Below are positions 8,956 through 17,608 of a stretch of 64,000 nucleotides of DNA, piece by piece. Within the stretch, counting starts at the first letter, position 1. Each line of letters opens with the position of its first letter. Made by a program: the position numbers and the translations under genes. This stretch comes from Burkholderia savannae (GTDB lineage: Bacteria > Pseudomonadota > Gammaproteobacteria > Burkholderiales > Burkholderiaceae). The notes under the pieces are model-generated. The model was not told the origin of the DNA and searched no databases. It was given only the letters and a program-made list of their open reading frames with translations. The DNA lies in contig NZ_CP013417.1 of NCBI RefSeq assembly GCF_001524445.2, positions 2,976,001-3,040,000 of the forward strand, in the 5' to 3' direction.

Positions 8956-9918
8956 TCAGAAATAGCCCTGCTTCTTGCGCTGCTCCATCGCGGCCTCGGA
9001 CGTCTGGTCGTCCATCCGGGTCGCGCCGCGCTCGGTGATCTCGGTCACGGCCGTCTCGGCGATGATCTTCTCGACGTCGTCCGCGTCGCTCTCGACCGGG
9101 CACGTGCACGAAATGTCGCCGACCGTGCGGAAGCGCACTTGAGCGATTTCGCTCGTCTCGCCCTCGCGCATCGGCGTGAGCGGCGTAACGGGCACGAGCA
9201 GGCCGTTGCGGCGCACGATCTCGCGCTGGTGCGCGTAGTAGATCGACGGCAGCTCGAGCTTCTCGCGCGCGATGTACTGCCACACGTCGAGCTCGGTCCA
9301 GTTCGAGATCGGGAACACGCGCAGGTGCTCGCCCTTGTGCAGGCGTGCGTTGTAGAGGCTCCACAGTTCCGGGCGCTGCGCCTTCGGGTCCCATTGGCCG
9401 AATTCGTCGCGGAACGAGAAGATCCGCTCCTTCGCGCGCGCTTTCTCCTCGTCGCGGCGCGCGCCGCCGATCATCGCGGTGAAACCGTGCTGCTCGATCG
9501 TCTCGAGCAGCGTGACGGCCTGCGCGGCGTTGCGCGAATCGGTTTCGCGGCGCAGCACGACGGTGCCGCGCTTGATCGAATCCTCGACATGGCCGACCAC
9601 GAGCTCGGCGCCGATCTCCTGCGCGCGGCGATCGCGGAAGTCGATCACTTCGCCGTAGTTGTGGCCCGTGTCGATGTGCACGAGCGGGAACGGCAGCGCC
9701 GTCTTGCGGTTCGCGCCGAGCCCGAACGCCTTCAGCGCGAGGTGCAGCACGACGACCGAATCCTTGCCGCCCGAGAACAGCAGCGCCGGCTTGCTGCATT
9801 CGGCGACGAGCTCGCGCAGGATGTGGATCGACTCGGCCTCGAGCCAGTCGAGATGGCCCATGCGGGCGGCGTCACCGGCGGGCGGGGCAACGGCGGATTG
9901 CTCGAGCGTCGTGCTCAT
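8956..9918 (-). CDS. cysD: Sulfate adenylyltransferase small subunit
   Basis: A 320-residue PP-loop ATP pyrophosphatase that joins ATP and sulfate to make adenosine 5'-phosphosulfate with CysN. The PP-loop is LLFSGGKDSVVVLHLA near residue 50. Other family blocks are HIDTGHNYGEVI, GGARRDEEKARAKERIFSFRD and the C-terminal EQRKKQGYF tail. ATG 9918 is preceded by a purine-rich ribosome site; a longer in-frame opening upstream lacks family similarity. It is part of the leftward cysI-DUF934-cysH-cysD-cysN-cobA block. Confidence 0.95.
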   Translation of the reverse strand: MSTTLEQSAVAPPAGDAARMGHLDWLEAESIHILRELVAECSKPALLFSGGKDSVVVLHLALKAFGLGANRKTALPFPLVHIDTGHNYGEVIDFRDRRAQEIGAELVVGHVEDSIKRGTVVLRRETDSRNAAQAVTLLETIEQHGFTAMIGGARRDEEKARAKERIFSFRDEFGQWDPKAQRPELWSLYNARLHKGEHLRVFPISNWTELDVWQYIAREKLELPSIYYAHQREIVRRNGLLVPVTPLTPMREGETSEIAQVRFRTVGDISCTCPVESDADDVEKIIAETAVTEITERGATRMDDQTSEAAMEQRKKQGYF

Positions 9919-9995
9919 GATTTCAGTCCTTCTCTCTTCCGGGTTTGGGCCGCCCGCAGTCGCGGGCGGCGCAATATCAGTATTTTGTAAGGTGC

Positions 9996-10745
9996 TCAGT
10001 GCGCGGCGCCGGCCTCGGCGCTCGCCGGAATCGGCGTGATCGAAATGTGCAGCCCGCACTCCTTCGTATCGCGCGACTCCCACCACCAGCGGCCCGCGCG
10101 GCTGTCCTCGCCGGGGCGGATCGCGCGCGTGCACGGCTCGCAGCCGATGCTCGGGTAGCCGCGCGCATGCAGCGGGTTCACCGGCACGTCAAACGCCGTA
10201 AGGTACGCCCACACGTCGCTTTCCGTCCAGTCGGCGAGCGGGTTGTACTTCGCGATCCCGCGCGCGTCGTCCTGCTCTTGCTCGTGCAGCTCCGCGCGCG
10301 TGACCGACTGCTCGCGCCGCTGGCCGGTTACCCATGCGTCGACGTCCGCGAGCGCGCGGTTCAGCGGCTCGACCTTGCGGATGTTGCAGCACGCTTTGCG
10401 CAGCTCGACGCTCTCGTAGAACGCATTCAGGCCGTGGTCGGCGACGTACGCGTCGACCGCGTCCTGCCGCGGATGGAACTGCTCGATCTCGTAGCCGTAG
10501 CGCTCGCGCACGCGCTCGATCATGTCGAGCGTCTCCGCATGCAGGCGGCCCGTGTTCAGCGAGAAGACGCCGATCGCCACGCCCTTCGACAGGATCGCGT
10601 GCGTGACGAGCATGTCTTCCGCCGCGAGGCTGCTCGCGAACTTCACCTTCGGATGGCGCTCGGCGATCTGCGCGAGCAGCGCGTCGAGCCGTTCGATCTT
10701 CGCGGCGAGCGCCGGGGGCAGCGTCGTGGCGTCGGCGGCGCTCAT
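9996..10745 (-). CDS. cysH: Assimilatory APS reductase (4Fe-4S)
   Basis: A 249-residue CysH family reductase. The cysteine pattern decides the substrate: a CC pair in RKACCNIRKVEPL and CEPC in YPSIGCEPCTRAI, plus the catalytic C-terminal KECGLH. The CC/CxxC set binds the 4Fe-4S cluster of APS reductases, which PAPS reductases lack. It should therefore reduce APS directly to sulfite, consistent with no APS kinase here. The start ATG 10745 overlaps the stop of the DUF934 gene (ATGA), so translation is probably coupled. Confidence 0.92.
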   Translation of the reverse strand: MSAADATTLPPALAAKIERLDALLAQIAERHPKVKFASSLAAEDMLVTHAILSKGVAIGVFSLNTGRLHAETLDMIERVRERYGYEIEQFHPRQDAVDAYVADHGLNAFYESVELRKACCNIRKVEPLNRALADVDAWVTGQRREQSVTRAELHEQEQDDARGIAKYNPLADWTESDVWAYLTAFDVPVNPLHARGYPSIGCEPCTRAIRPGEDSRAGRWWWESRDTKECGLHISITPIPASAEAGAAH

Positions 10746-11284
10746 GCGCTCACCTTCGCGTCGGCCGCCGCGGCGCGGCGGCGGAACAGCGGCGCCGGCT
10801 CGTCGAATGCGCCCTGGTAGCGCTGCGAGAACTCGCCGAACGCGTTCAGCGCGTCGCGGATGTCCTTGTCCGCGCGCACCGCGAACGCATCGAAGCCGCA
10901 GCGCGACATGTAGAGCAACTGGTCGCGCAGCACGTCGCCGATCGCGCGCAGCTCGCCCGTCCAGCCGTGGCGCTCGCGCAACAGGCGCGCGATGCTGTAG
11001 CCGCGGCCGTCCGCGAAACGCGGGAATTCGACGCCAATCACCGCGATGCGGTCGAAATCCGGCGCGAGGTCGGCGGGTTCGCTGTCGGGCGCGAGCCACA
11101 CGCCGAGCTCGTCCTTGCGCTTCGCGGCGACGAGCGCGTCGCGCCCGGCCTGCCACAACGCGAGCGGCACGAGCACCTTGCCGGCCGGCAGCGCGTCGAC
11201 GGCGGGCAGCGCGCCGTCTTCGGCCGCGCGCACGACTTGCCAGGCGTCGTCGGCCACTTCGCGATTCTTGATAATCAAAGCCAT
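10742..11284 (-). CDS. DUF934 family protein of the sulfate-assimilation operon
   Basis: A 180-residue protein of the DUF934 family, which regularly lies between cysI and cysH in beta- and gamma-proteobacteria. Its biochemical role is unknown; a part in electron supply to CysI has been suggested from context because such operons lack cysJ. Visible features are the start MALIIKNREV, a central VIGVEFPRFADGRGYSIARLLRER block and GDVLRDQLLYMSRCGFDAF. No clear cofactor motif is seen. It begins 22 bases after cysI and overlaps cysH by 4 bases. Confidence 0.88.
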   Translation of the reverse strand: MALIIKNREVADDAWQVVRAAEDGALPAVDALPAGKVLVPLALWQAGRDALVAAKRKDELGVWLAPDSEPADLAPDFDRIAVIGVEFPRFADGRGYSIARLLRERHGWTGELRAIGDVLRDQLLYMSRCGFDAFAVRADKDIRDALNAFGEFSQRYQGAFDEPAPLFRRRAAAADAKVSA

Positions 11285-11306
11285 CTGCTGATTCCTCTAC
11301 GCTGGG

Positions 11307-12986
11307 TTACGCGTGCGCGGTCTGGCGCGCCGCGTAGACGCGCTCCTTGAACGGCGCGATGCCGATGCGATCGTACGTGTCGATGAAGCGCTCGCCGTCG
11401 ATGCGCGACTCGACGAACGTGTCGATCAGCTTCGAGATCACGTCCGGCACTTCCTCCGCGGAGAACGACGGGCCGATCACGCGGCCGAGACGCGCGCCGC
11501 CCGCGCCGGTGCCCTGCTCGCCGCCGAGCGACACCTGGTACCACTCGGCGCCGTCCTTGTCGACGCCGAGAATGCCGATGTTGCCGACGTGGTGGTGCCC
11601 GCACGAGTTCATGCAGCCCGAGATGTTGAGCGACACGTCGCCGAGGTCGTGCACGTAGTCGAGATCGTCGAAGCGCTGCTGGATCGCGAGCGCGATCGGA
11701 ATCGACTTCGCGTTCGCGAGCGAGCAGAAATCGCCGCCCGGGCAGGCGATGATGTCGGTCAGGAGGCCGACGTTCGGCGTCGCGAAACCGGCCGCCTTCG
11801 CCTTCTCCCACACCGCGAACAGGTCACGCTTCTTCACGTTCGCGAGAATCAGGTTCTGCTCGTGCGACACGCGCAGCTCGCCGAACGAATACGCGTCGGC
11901 CCAGTCGGCGACCTGCTCCATCTGCTCGGCGCTCGCGTCGCCGGGCGCGACGCGGTGGTTCTTCAGCGACAGCGTGACGGCCGCGTAGCCCGGCACCTTG
12001 TGCGGCGCGACGTTGCGCTCGACCCAGCGCGCGAACGCGCGGTTTTCGAGCAGATGCTGCTCGAACGACGCGTCGGTGTCGGCGAGCTTCTCGTAGACGG
12101 GCGGCTCGAAGTACCGCGACACGCGCTCGAGCTCCTCCTGCGTGAGCGTCGACGGGCCGTCCTTCAGATGCTGCCACTCCTCTTCGACCTGCTGCGCGAA
12201 CTTCGCGGGCGACAGCGCCTTCACGAGGATCTTGATGCGCGCCTTGTACAGGTTGTCGCGGCGGCCGTAGCGGTTGTAGACGCGCAGCACCGCCTCGCAA
12301 TACGTGATGAGGTGCTGCCACGGCAGGTTCTCGCGGATGATCGCGCCGACGATCGGCGTGCGGCCGAGGCCGCCGCCCGCGAGGATGCTCGCGACCACTT
12401 CGCCCGCCTCGTTCCTCTTCAGGTAGACGCCGAGATCGTGGATCTGCACGGCCGCGCGGTCGGCCTTCGAGCCGGACACCGCGATCTTGAACTTGCGCGG
12501 CAGCCACGCGAATTCGGGATGAAACGTCGACCATTGGCGCAGGATCTCGGCCCACGGACGCGGATCGATCTCCTCGTCCTGCGCCACGCCCGCGAACTGG
12601 TCGGCGGTGATGTTGCGGATGCAGTTGCCCGACGTCTGGATCGCGTGCATCTGCACCGACGCGAGCTTCGCGAGGATCTCGGGCGTGTCCTCGAGCGTCA
12701 CCCAGTTGAACTGGATGTTCGAGCGCGTCGAGAAGTGGCCGTAGCCGCGGTCGTGCTCGCGCGCGATGCGGGCGAGCACGCGCAGCTGGTCGCTACGGAG
12801 ATTGCCGTACGGAATCGCGATGCGGTGCATGTACGCGTGGCGCTGCATGTACAGGCCGTTCTGCAGCCGCAGCGGACGGAACTCGTCCTCGCTCAATTCT
12901 CCTGACAAGCGGCGGCGGACCTGGTCGCGGTACTGCGCGACGCGCTCGTCGACGATCGTTTGATCGTACTGATCGTACTGGTACAT
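11307..12986 (-). CDS. cysI: Sulfite reductase hemoprotein (siroheme, 4Fe-4S)
   Basis: A 559-residue siroheme enzyme that reduces sulfite to sulfide. The cluster/siroheme ligands are visible as CPGGDFCSLANAKS and NISGCMNSCGHHHVGNIG. Both halves of the duplicated nitrite/sulfite reductase fold are present. No cysJ flavoprotein gene is next to it, so the electron donor is probably ferredoxin or a separate reductase. I chose ATG 12986 (MYQYDQYDQTIV); the upstream in-frame extension has no family character. It is first in the leftward operon and divergent from cysB. Confidence 0.93.
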   Translation of the reverse strand: MYQYDQYDQTIVDERVAQYRDQVRRRLSGELSEDEFRPLRLQNGLYMQRHAYMHRIAIPYGNLRSDQLRVLARIAREHDRGYGHFSTRSNIQFNWVTLEDTPEILAKLASVQMHAIQTSGNCIRNITADQFAGVAQDEEIDPRPWAEILRQWSTFHPEFAWLPRKFKIAVSGSKADRAAVQIHDLGVYLKRNEAGEVVASILAGGGLGRTPIVGAIIRENLPWQHLITYCEAVLRVYNRYGRRDNLYKARIKILVKALSPAKFAQQVEEEWQHLKDGPSTLTQEELERVSRYFEPPVYEKLADTDASFEQHLLENRAFARWVERNVAPHKVPGYAAVTLSLKNHRVAPGDASAEQMEQVADWADAYSFGELRVSHEQNLILANVKKRDLFAVWEKAKAAGFATPNVGLLTDIIACPGGDFCSLANAKSIPIALAIQQRFDDLDYVHDLGDVSLNISGCMNSCGHHHVGNIGILGVDKDGAEWYQVSLGGEQGTGAGGARLGRVIGPSFSAEEVPDVISKLIDTFVESRIDGERFIDTYDRIGIAPFKERVYAARQTAHA

Positions 12987-13205
12987 TCGGGGACCCCAGG
13001 GTTTGCTCGATATGACCGCGCGGCGTCCTAGCCACGCCGCGCCCGAATCCTGCACCGCCCGCGCCGAGCCGGCCATCCGCCCGGCCGGTCATTTGCAAAT
13101 GACGATTACAGATATCCATATTTGAAAAACACGGGGCAATCGTAATAAACTCGCTTTATATTTCAAACGACTAAAAAATTCTGTTGATATGCGGAAGGGT
13201 TATAA
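12987..13205. promoter_or_regulatory. Divergent cysI / cysB regulatory region
   Basis: This 219-base spacer contains an AT-rich core (about 13095-13190) unlike the flanking GC-rich genes. It must hold the cysI operon promoter and the cysB promoter. CysB-type LysR regulators bind AT-rich, weakly conserved sites, so this is the expected target for activation of cysI and autoregulation of cysB. GGAAGGG at about 13193-13199 is the cysB ribosome site. Exact operators are not resolved. Confidence 0.6.
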
Positions 13206-14147
13206 ATGAACCTGCACCAATTTCGTTTCGTGCGCGAGGCCGTCCGCCAGAATTTCAACCTCACGGAAGCCGCGAAGGCGCTGTACACGTCGCAGCCGGG
13301 GGTCTCGAAGGCCATCATCGAGCTCGAGGACGAGCTCGGCGTCGAAATCTTCACGCGCCACGGCAAGCGCGTGCGCTCGCTGACCGAGCCGGGGCGGATC
13401 ATCCTGGCGTCGGTCGAGCGGATACTCCAGGAGGTCGAAAGCCTTAAAAGGGTCGGAAAGGATTACGCCGCGCAGGACCAGGGCAACCTGACGATCGCGG
13501 CCACGCACACGCAGGCCCGCTATTCGCTGCCCGCCGCGATCGCCGAGTTCAAGAAGCGCTTCCCGAAGGTCCACCTGTCGATCCTGCAAGGCAGCCCGAC
13601 GCAGGTCGCCGAAATGGTGATCCACGATCAGGCGGATCTCGCGGTCGCGACGGAGGCGATCGCCGACTACAAGGAGCTCGTGTCGCTGCCCTGCTTCCAG
13701 TGGCATCACGCGGCCGTCGTGCCGGCCGACCACCCGCTCCTCGAGCGCAAGACGCTGTCGCTCGACGATCTCGCGCAATTCCCGCTCATCACGTACGACG
13801 ACGCGTTCGCCGGCCGCAAGAAGATCAACCAGGCGTTCGCGCTGCACCGCCTCACGCCCGACATCGTGCTCGAGGCGATCGACGCTGACGTGATCAAGAC
13901 CTACGTCGAGCTCGGGCTCGGCGTCGGCATCATGGCGGACATCGCGTTCAATCCGGAGCGCGACCGCAATCTGCGCGCGATCCCGGTCGGGCACCTGTTC
14001 GGCAGCAACGTGACGCGCGTCGCGCTCAAGCAGGGTGCGTATCTGCGCGGCTACATCTATACGCTCGTCGAGCTGCTGTCGCCGACGCTCAACCGCAAGC
14101 TCGTCGAGACCGCGCTCAAGGGCGAGGCCGAAACCTACGAGCTGTGA
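13206..14147 (+). CDS. cysB: LysR-family regulator of sulfur assimilation
   Basis: A 313-residue LysR regulator of the CysB/Cbl subgroup. The winged helix-turn-helix is in residues 1-60 (FNLTEAAKALYTSQPGVSKAIIELEDELG), followed by a periplasmic-binding-like effector domain containing the subgroup motif TIAATHTQARY near residue 95. CysB proteins sense O-acetylserine/N-acetylserine and switch on sulfate-assimilation genes when sulfur is short. Its divergent position to the cysI operon supports that role. Confidence 0.93.
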   Translation: MNLHQFRFVREAVRQNFNLTEAAKALYTSQPGVSKAIIELEDELGVEIFTRHGKRVRSLTEPGRIILASVERILQEVESLKRVGKDYAAQDQGNLTIAATHTQARYSLPAAIAEFKKRFPKVHLSILQGSPTQVAEMVIHDQADLAVATEAIADYKELVSLPCFQWHHAAVVPADHPLLERKTLSLDDLAQFPLITYDDAFAGRKKINQAFALHRLTPDIVLEAIDADVIKTYVELGLGVGIMADIAFNPERDRNLRAIPVGHLFGSNVTRVALKQGAYLRGYIYTLVELLSPTLNRKLVETALKGEAETYEL

Positions 14148-14225
14148 CGCCCGGCGCGCGGGCGGCGAAGCGCGGCGGCGCTTCGCGCTCGCGCGCCGCC
14201 TCGAACCGGCATGGAGACTTTCGGG

Positions 14226-15386
14226 ATGAAGCCAACCCGCCTGTTGCGCCGCGCGGCCGCGTGCGCCGCGCTCGCGCTCGTCAGCGCCGCGGCGCGCGCC
14301 GATCTGACGGTCGGCGTGGATCTGTCGACGACGGGCCCCGCCGCGACGATCGGCCAGACCAGCAAGAACGCGATCCTGATGTGGCCGAAAACGATCGCCG
14401 GACAGAAGCTGCGGGTGATCGTGCTCGACGACGCGTCCGACCCGGGCATCGCCGTGCGCAACATCCGCAAGCTCGTGACGGAGGACAAGGTCGACGTCGT
14501 CGTCGGGCCGAACATCACGCCGGCGGCGCTTGCCGCGCTCGATCCCGTCGCCGCCGCGCAGACGCCGATGATCACGCTGATCGGCTCCGGATCGATCGTC
14601 GAGCCGCAGCAGGGCAATCGCGTGTGGGCGTTCAAGATGGCGCAGAGCGACCGCGCGATGGCCGACGTGCTGACCCGCCACATGGCGAGCCACGGCGTGA
14701 AGACGGTCGGCTTCATCGGCTTCGCGGACAGCTACGGCGACAGCTGGCTCGACGAATTCACGCGCTTGGCCGAGCTGCGCAAGCTGAAGATCGTCGCGAC
14801 CGAGCGCTACAACCGCACTGACGCGAGCGTGACGGGCCAGGCCTTGAAGCTGATCGCGGCGAAGCCGGACGCGATCCTGATCGCGGGCGCGGGCACGCCG
14901 ACCGTGCTGCCGCAGCGCACGCTGATCGAGCGCGGCTACAAAGGGCCGATCTACCAGACGCACGGGATCGCGACGCCCGAGTTCCTGCGGCTCGGGGGCA
15001 AGGACGTCGAAGGCACGCTGTTTCCGACGCAGCCCGTCGTCGTCGCGCGCACGCTGCCCGCCGACCATCCGGCGAAGCAGGCGGCGCTCGCGTTCGTCGA
15101 CGCGTACGAGGCGAAGTATGGGCGCGACACGGTCACGCAGTTCGCGGGCGACGCGGCGGGCGTCTACCCGCGCCTCGCGGACGCGGTCAGCCGCGCGCAG
15201 AAAACCGCGCAGCCGGGCACGCCGGCATTCCGCACGGCGCTGCGCGCCGAGCTCGAACGCGCGCACGAGCTCGTCGTGCCGAACGGCATCGTCAACACGA
15301 GCGCCGCCGATCACGTCGGGCTCGACCAGCGCGCGAGCGTGATGGGGATCGTGACGCACGGTGCGTTCGTCTACCTGAGCCGTTGA
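14226..15386 (+). CDS. Branched-chain amino acid ABC transporter-type periplasmic binding protein
   Basis: A 386-residue secreted protein of the LivK-like family (periplasmic binding protein type 1). The signal peptide MKPTRLLRRAAACAALALVS ends near AARA at about residue 27. The mature start DLTVGVDLSTTGPAATIGQTSKN and the segment VVVGPNITPAALAALDPVAAAQ are typical. ATG 14226 is supported by GGAGA at 14213-14217; ATG 14211 would overlap that site. No permease or ATPase genes are adjacent, so it is an orphan binding protein whose ligand cannot be told from sequence. Confidence 0.85.
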   Translation: MKPTRLLRRAAACAALALVSAAARADLTVGVDLSTTGPAATIGQTSKNAILMWPKTIAGQKLRVIVLDDASDPGIAVRNIRKLVTEDKVDVVVGPNITPAALAALDPVAAAQTPMITLIGSGSIVEPQQGNRVWAFKMAQSDRAMADVLTRHMASHGVKTVGFIGFADSYGDSWLDEFTRLAELRKLKIVATERYNRTDASVTGQALKLIAAKPDAILIAGAGTPTVLPQRTLIERGYKGPIYQTHGIATPEFLRLGGKDVEGTLFPTQPVVVARTLPADHPAKQAALAFVDAYEAKYGRDTVTQFAGDAAGVYPRLADAVSRAQKTAQPGTPAFRTALRAELERAHELVVPNGIVNTSAADHVGLDQRASVMGIVTHGAFVYLSR

Positions 15387-15415
15387 GCCGTTGAGCCGTT
15401 GAGCCGTTGAGCCGC
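15376..15415. repeat. Octanucleotide tandem repeat, five copies
   Basis: Unit TGAGCCGT repeated five times (last copy ends in C). The stop codon of the binding-protein gene lies in the second copy. Because neighbouring copies are identical, losing or gaining one unit would leave the stop in place. Confidence 0.9.
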
Positions 15416-15444
15416 ACACCTGCGCGACGCCGTCAGCCGGATGC

Positions 15445-15473
15445 TTGCCCACATGGGGAATTTCAGTGATAAT
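15445..15473 (+). promoter_or_regulatory. Promoter of the tRNA-Leu gene
   Basis: TTGCCC at 15445-15450 and GATAAT at 15468-15473 are separated by 17 bases, a good sigma-70 arrangement. Transcription would start near 15480, about 35 bases before the mature tRNA. Confidence 0.65.
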
Positions 15474-15515
15474 CCACGTTTCCGCCGCGCGCAATCGCAT
15501 GCGCGGCGCAGGTTT

Positions 15516-15600
15516 GCCCAGGTGGTGAAATTGGTAGACGCAGGGGACTCAAAATCCCCCGCCGCAAGGCGTGCCGGTTCGATTCCGGCCCTGGGCACCA
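15516..15600 (+). tRNA. tRNA-Leu (anticodon CAA)
   Basis: An 85-nt class II tRNA: acceptor GCCCAGG pairs with CCTGGGC, D-loop AATTGGTAGA, anticodon stem GGGGA/TCCCC with loop CTCAAAA giving anticodon CAA (reads UUG). A long variable arm follows, then T-loop GGTTCGATTCC and an encoded CCA. Its 3' end is the integration site of the genomic island that begins here. Confidence 0.95.
15582..15600 (+). other. attL (tRNA-Leu 3' end)
   Basis: The sequence ATTCCGGCCCTGGGCACCA forms the end of the intact tRNA gene and matches attR except for one extra G. The island insertion therefore left the tRNA functional. Confidence 0.85.
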
Positions 15601-15608
15601 TGACATAG

Positions 15609-15627
15609 TTCCGGGAAATTCCCGGAA
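15609..15627. promoter_or_regulatory. 19-bp palindrome just inside attL
   Basis: The 9-bp arms TTCCGGGAA and TTCCCGGAA flank a single A, eight bases inside the island end. The position suits a core- or accessory-protein binding site for integration/excision, but this is an inference. Confidence 0.5.
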
Positions 15628-15632
15628 GTCCC

Positions 15633-15668
15633 AAAACCCGCGACAGCACAAGGCTTCGCGGGTTTTTT
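15633..15668 (+). terminator. Terminator after tRNA-Leu, supplied by the island
   Basis: A 10-bp stem (AAAACCCGCG with CGCGGGTTTT) is followed by more T residues. It stops tRNA transcription before the integrase; the ancestral terminator probably now lies beyond attR at 29713-29747. Confidence 0.75.
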
Positions 15669-15772
15669 CATTCCGGCAAAGTGCCGTGTGGTGCGTAGAC
15701 AGCCGGGGGCAAGCGGGGGCAACATTGGGGGCAACCGATCCGAAATTGCCTTACCTGTCAGGAGTTGCCCCC

Positions 15773-16987
15773 GTGCCATTAACCGATACAGCCATCCGGA
15801 ACGCCAAGCCTGCCGACAAGCCCGTGCGCCTGTTCGACGGAGGCGGCCTCTATCTGGAAATCGCCCCGAGCGGGGGCAAGTGGTGGCGCCTCAAATACCG
15901 ATTTGGGGGCAAGGAAAAGCGCTACTCGCTCGGCGTCTACCCGGAAGTTACATTGGCGACCGCACGGAAGAAGCGCGACGAAGCCCGTGAAAAGCTCGCT
16001 GCCGGCATCGATCCGGGTGAAGCGAAGAAGGCGGAAAAAAGAGCCAGCCTGCTCGCAGCCGCCAATTCGTTTGAGGTTGTCGCTCGCGGCTGGATGAACG
16101 AGCGGAAGACGACCGTGGAGCCAGCGCAGCATGCCAAGACGCTCGCCCGCATGGAGAACGATGTATTCCCATGGCTGGGCAAGCGCCCTATCGCTGAAAT
16201 CGACGCCCCGGAGATACTGGTCGTGCTGAAGCGCGTAGACGGGCGTGGAGCCAGATTTACCGCCCATCGCATCCGCAGCGAGATTAGCCGGGTATTCCGC
16301 TACGGCATCAAAGAGGGGCACTGCAAGGCCGATCCGGCCCGCGATCTGGTAGATGCAATCCCGCCCGCGCAGACAACACACTTTGCCTCTATCACTGAGC
16401 CGGAGAAAGTGGGTGAGATGCTTCGCGCGTTCGACGGCTTCACGGGCACGTTCCCGGTTCTCTGCGCGCTCAAGCTAGCCCCCATGCTGTTCGTTAGGCC
16501 GGGCGAGTTGCGGAAAGCAGAATGGGCACAATTCGACCTCGACAAAGGCGAATGGCGCTATTTCGTCAACAAAACGAAAACGGATCACCTTGTTCCGCTG
16601 GCCGCGCAGGCTGTCACGATTTTGCGCGAGCTTCACGCCCTGACTGGCGAAGGCGTCTACGTGTTCCCCGGTGCTCGCGACCGAAATCGGCCGATGAGCG
16701 AGGCCGCTATCAATGCAGCCCTTCGCCGGCTCGGCTACGACACTCGCACCGAGATTACCGGTCACGGCTTCCGGGCAATGGCACGGACGATCCTGCATGA
16801 AGAGCTGGAAGAAAAGCCGGAAGTGATCGAGCACCAACTAGCGCATACGGTCCCTGACAGCCTTGGGCGGGCGTACAACCGAACAAAGTTCATCAAGGCA
16901 CGACGCTCGATGATGCAACAGTGGGCGGACTACCTCGACAAGCTCAAAGCCGGGGCAGAAATCATTCCGATCGCGGCGGCAAGATAG
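15773..16987 (+). CDS. int: Tyrosine integrase (DUF4102 / P4-type)
   Basis: A 404-residue phage-type integrase that would insert and excise the island at tRNA-Leu. The N-terminal DUF4102 arm-binding domain is clear (MPLTDTAIRNAKPADKPVR, then LYLEIAPSGGKWWRLKYRF). The catalytic set is visible: Arg in VRPGELRKAEW (about 241), HGFRAMAR (about 330), the second His in HQLAH (about 353) and the Tyr in GRAYNRTKF (about 366). I chose GTG 15773 because AGGAG at 15760-15764 is well placed; the longer opening from 15686 starts too early for the family. It looks intact. Confidence 0.93.
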   Translation: MPLTDTAIRNAKPADKPVRLFDGGGLYLEIAPSGGKWWRLKYRFGGKEKRYSLGVYPEVTLATARKKRDEAREKLAAGIDPGEAKKAEKRASLLAAANSFEVVARGWMNERKTTVEPAQHAKTLARMENDVFPWLGKRPIAEIDAPEILVVLKRVDGRGARFTAHRIRSEISRVFRYGIKEGHCKADPARDLVDAIPPAQTTHFASITEPEKVGEMLRAFDGFTGTFPVLCALKLAPMLFVRPGELRKAEWAQFDLDKGEWRYFVNKTKTDHLVPLAAQAVTILRELHALTGEGVYVFPGARDRNRPMSEAAINAALRRLGYDTRTEITGHGFRAMARTILHEELEEKPEVIEHQLAHTVPDSLGRAYNRTKFIKARRSMMQQWADYLDKLKAGAEIIPIAAAR

Positions 16988-17122
16988 ACCCGTGCCGCTG
17001 CGAGTATGACCCCCTTCCGTGCGTCTCCCACCAGTAAAACAGACACGGCCTAGGCATAAGGCAAGCCGATGATTTGGCCCCTTATTATTATGTGCCCCCC
17101 CTATGTTTGCCGTCAGTAGAGA

Positions 17123-17154
17123 AAAGACGCGGGTGTGAGCCCCCGCGTCTTTGC
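17123..17154. terminator. Bidirectional terminator between int and primase
   Basis: An 11-bp stem AAAGACGCGGG/CCCGCGTCTTT (17123-17133 with 17142-17152) has A residues on one side and T residues on the other. It can end both the rightward integrase and the leftward primase transcripts. Confidence 0.7.
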
Positions 17155-17350
17155 CCTGGACGCAGGGTCCCCCGCTTTCCGGCCGCCCCGACATTTGCCG
17201 CCGGCGCAACAATGCCCGATCGGGGCGCATCGCGGACACCCCCCTCGAAAACGCGCTTCTGATGCCCGTCGAATCCCGGAGAGCCGCGCCCCGTCTGGCC
17301 TCGCGGTAGAAGCAGACGGTCGACGCCTGTCCGGTCGATGCAAAATGAGT

Positions 17351-17453
17351 TGGAGAGTTGGAGATAAACGCCTGAATCGGCCGCAAAGCCTTATGGGGTA
17401 AGGCTTCGTGTGTCTCCAAACGATTTGGAGAGCGCTGGAGATACTGGAGATAA
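17351..17453. repeat. Iteron-like repeat cluster A (consensus TGGAGATAA)
   Basis: Six matches or near matches: 17351, 17359, 17413 (opposite strand), 17426, 17436 and 17445. The last two are adjacent direct repeats. The 17413 and 17426 copies form a palindrome, TCTCCAAA-CGA-TTTGGAGA, at 17413-17431. They lie just past the 3' end of the primase gene. A matching cluster is found next to attR. P4 uses repeated sites at ori and crr for its alpha primase/helicase, which makes a replication role the leading idea. Confidence 0.65.
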
Positions 17454-17608
17454 ACCAACCCGGATTGTTACATCCCACGCAAGAGTCGCGGCAACCGCCC
17501 GCCCAGTTCCATCTGGCGCGTATCGCTCAAAGTAACTTTGACGCGCGGGCGAAAAATGCCGCGCAAAGGGATGTCCGCCACCGCCCTCCCGGACGGCAGC
17601 GGTGCAAC

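Larger units (their letters stand above)
16988..17608. other. 621-base gene-free segment with terminator and repeat cluster
   Basis: No credible ORF. It holds a bidirectional hairpin at 17123-17152 and a TGGAGATAA-type repeat cluster at 17351-17453. The remainder shows no feature I can name. It lies between convergent int and the primase gene. Confidence 0.7.

Noticed and set aside
15686..15772. Longer N-terminus for the integrase
   Set aside because: The extra residues precede the usual DUF4102 start, and a well-placed AGGAG supports GTG 15773.
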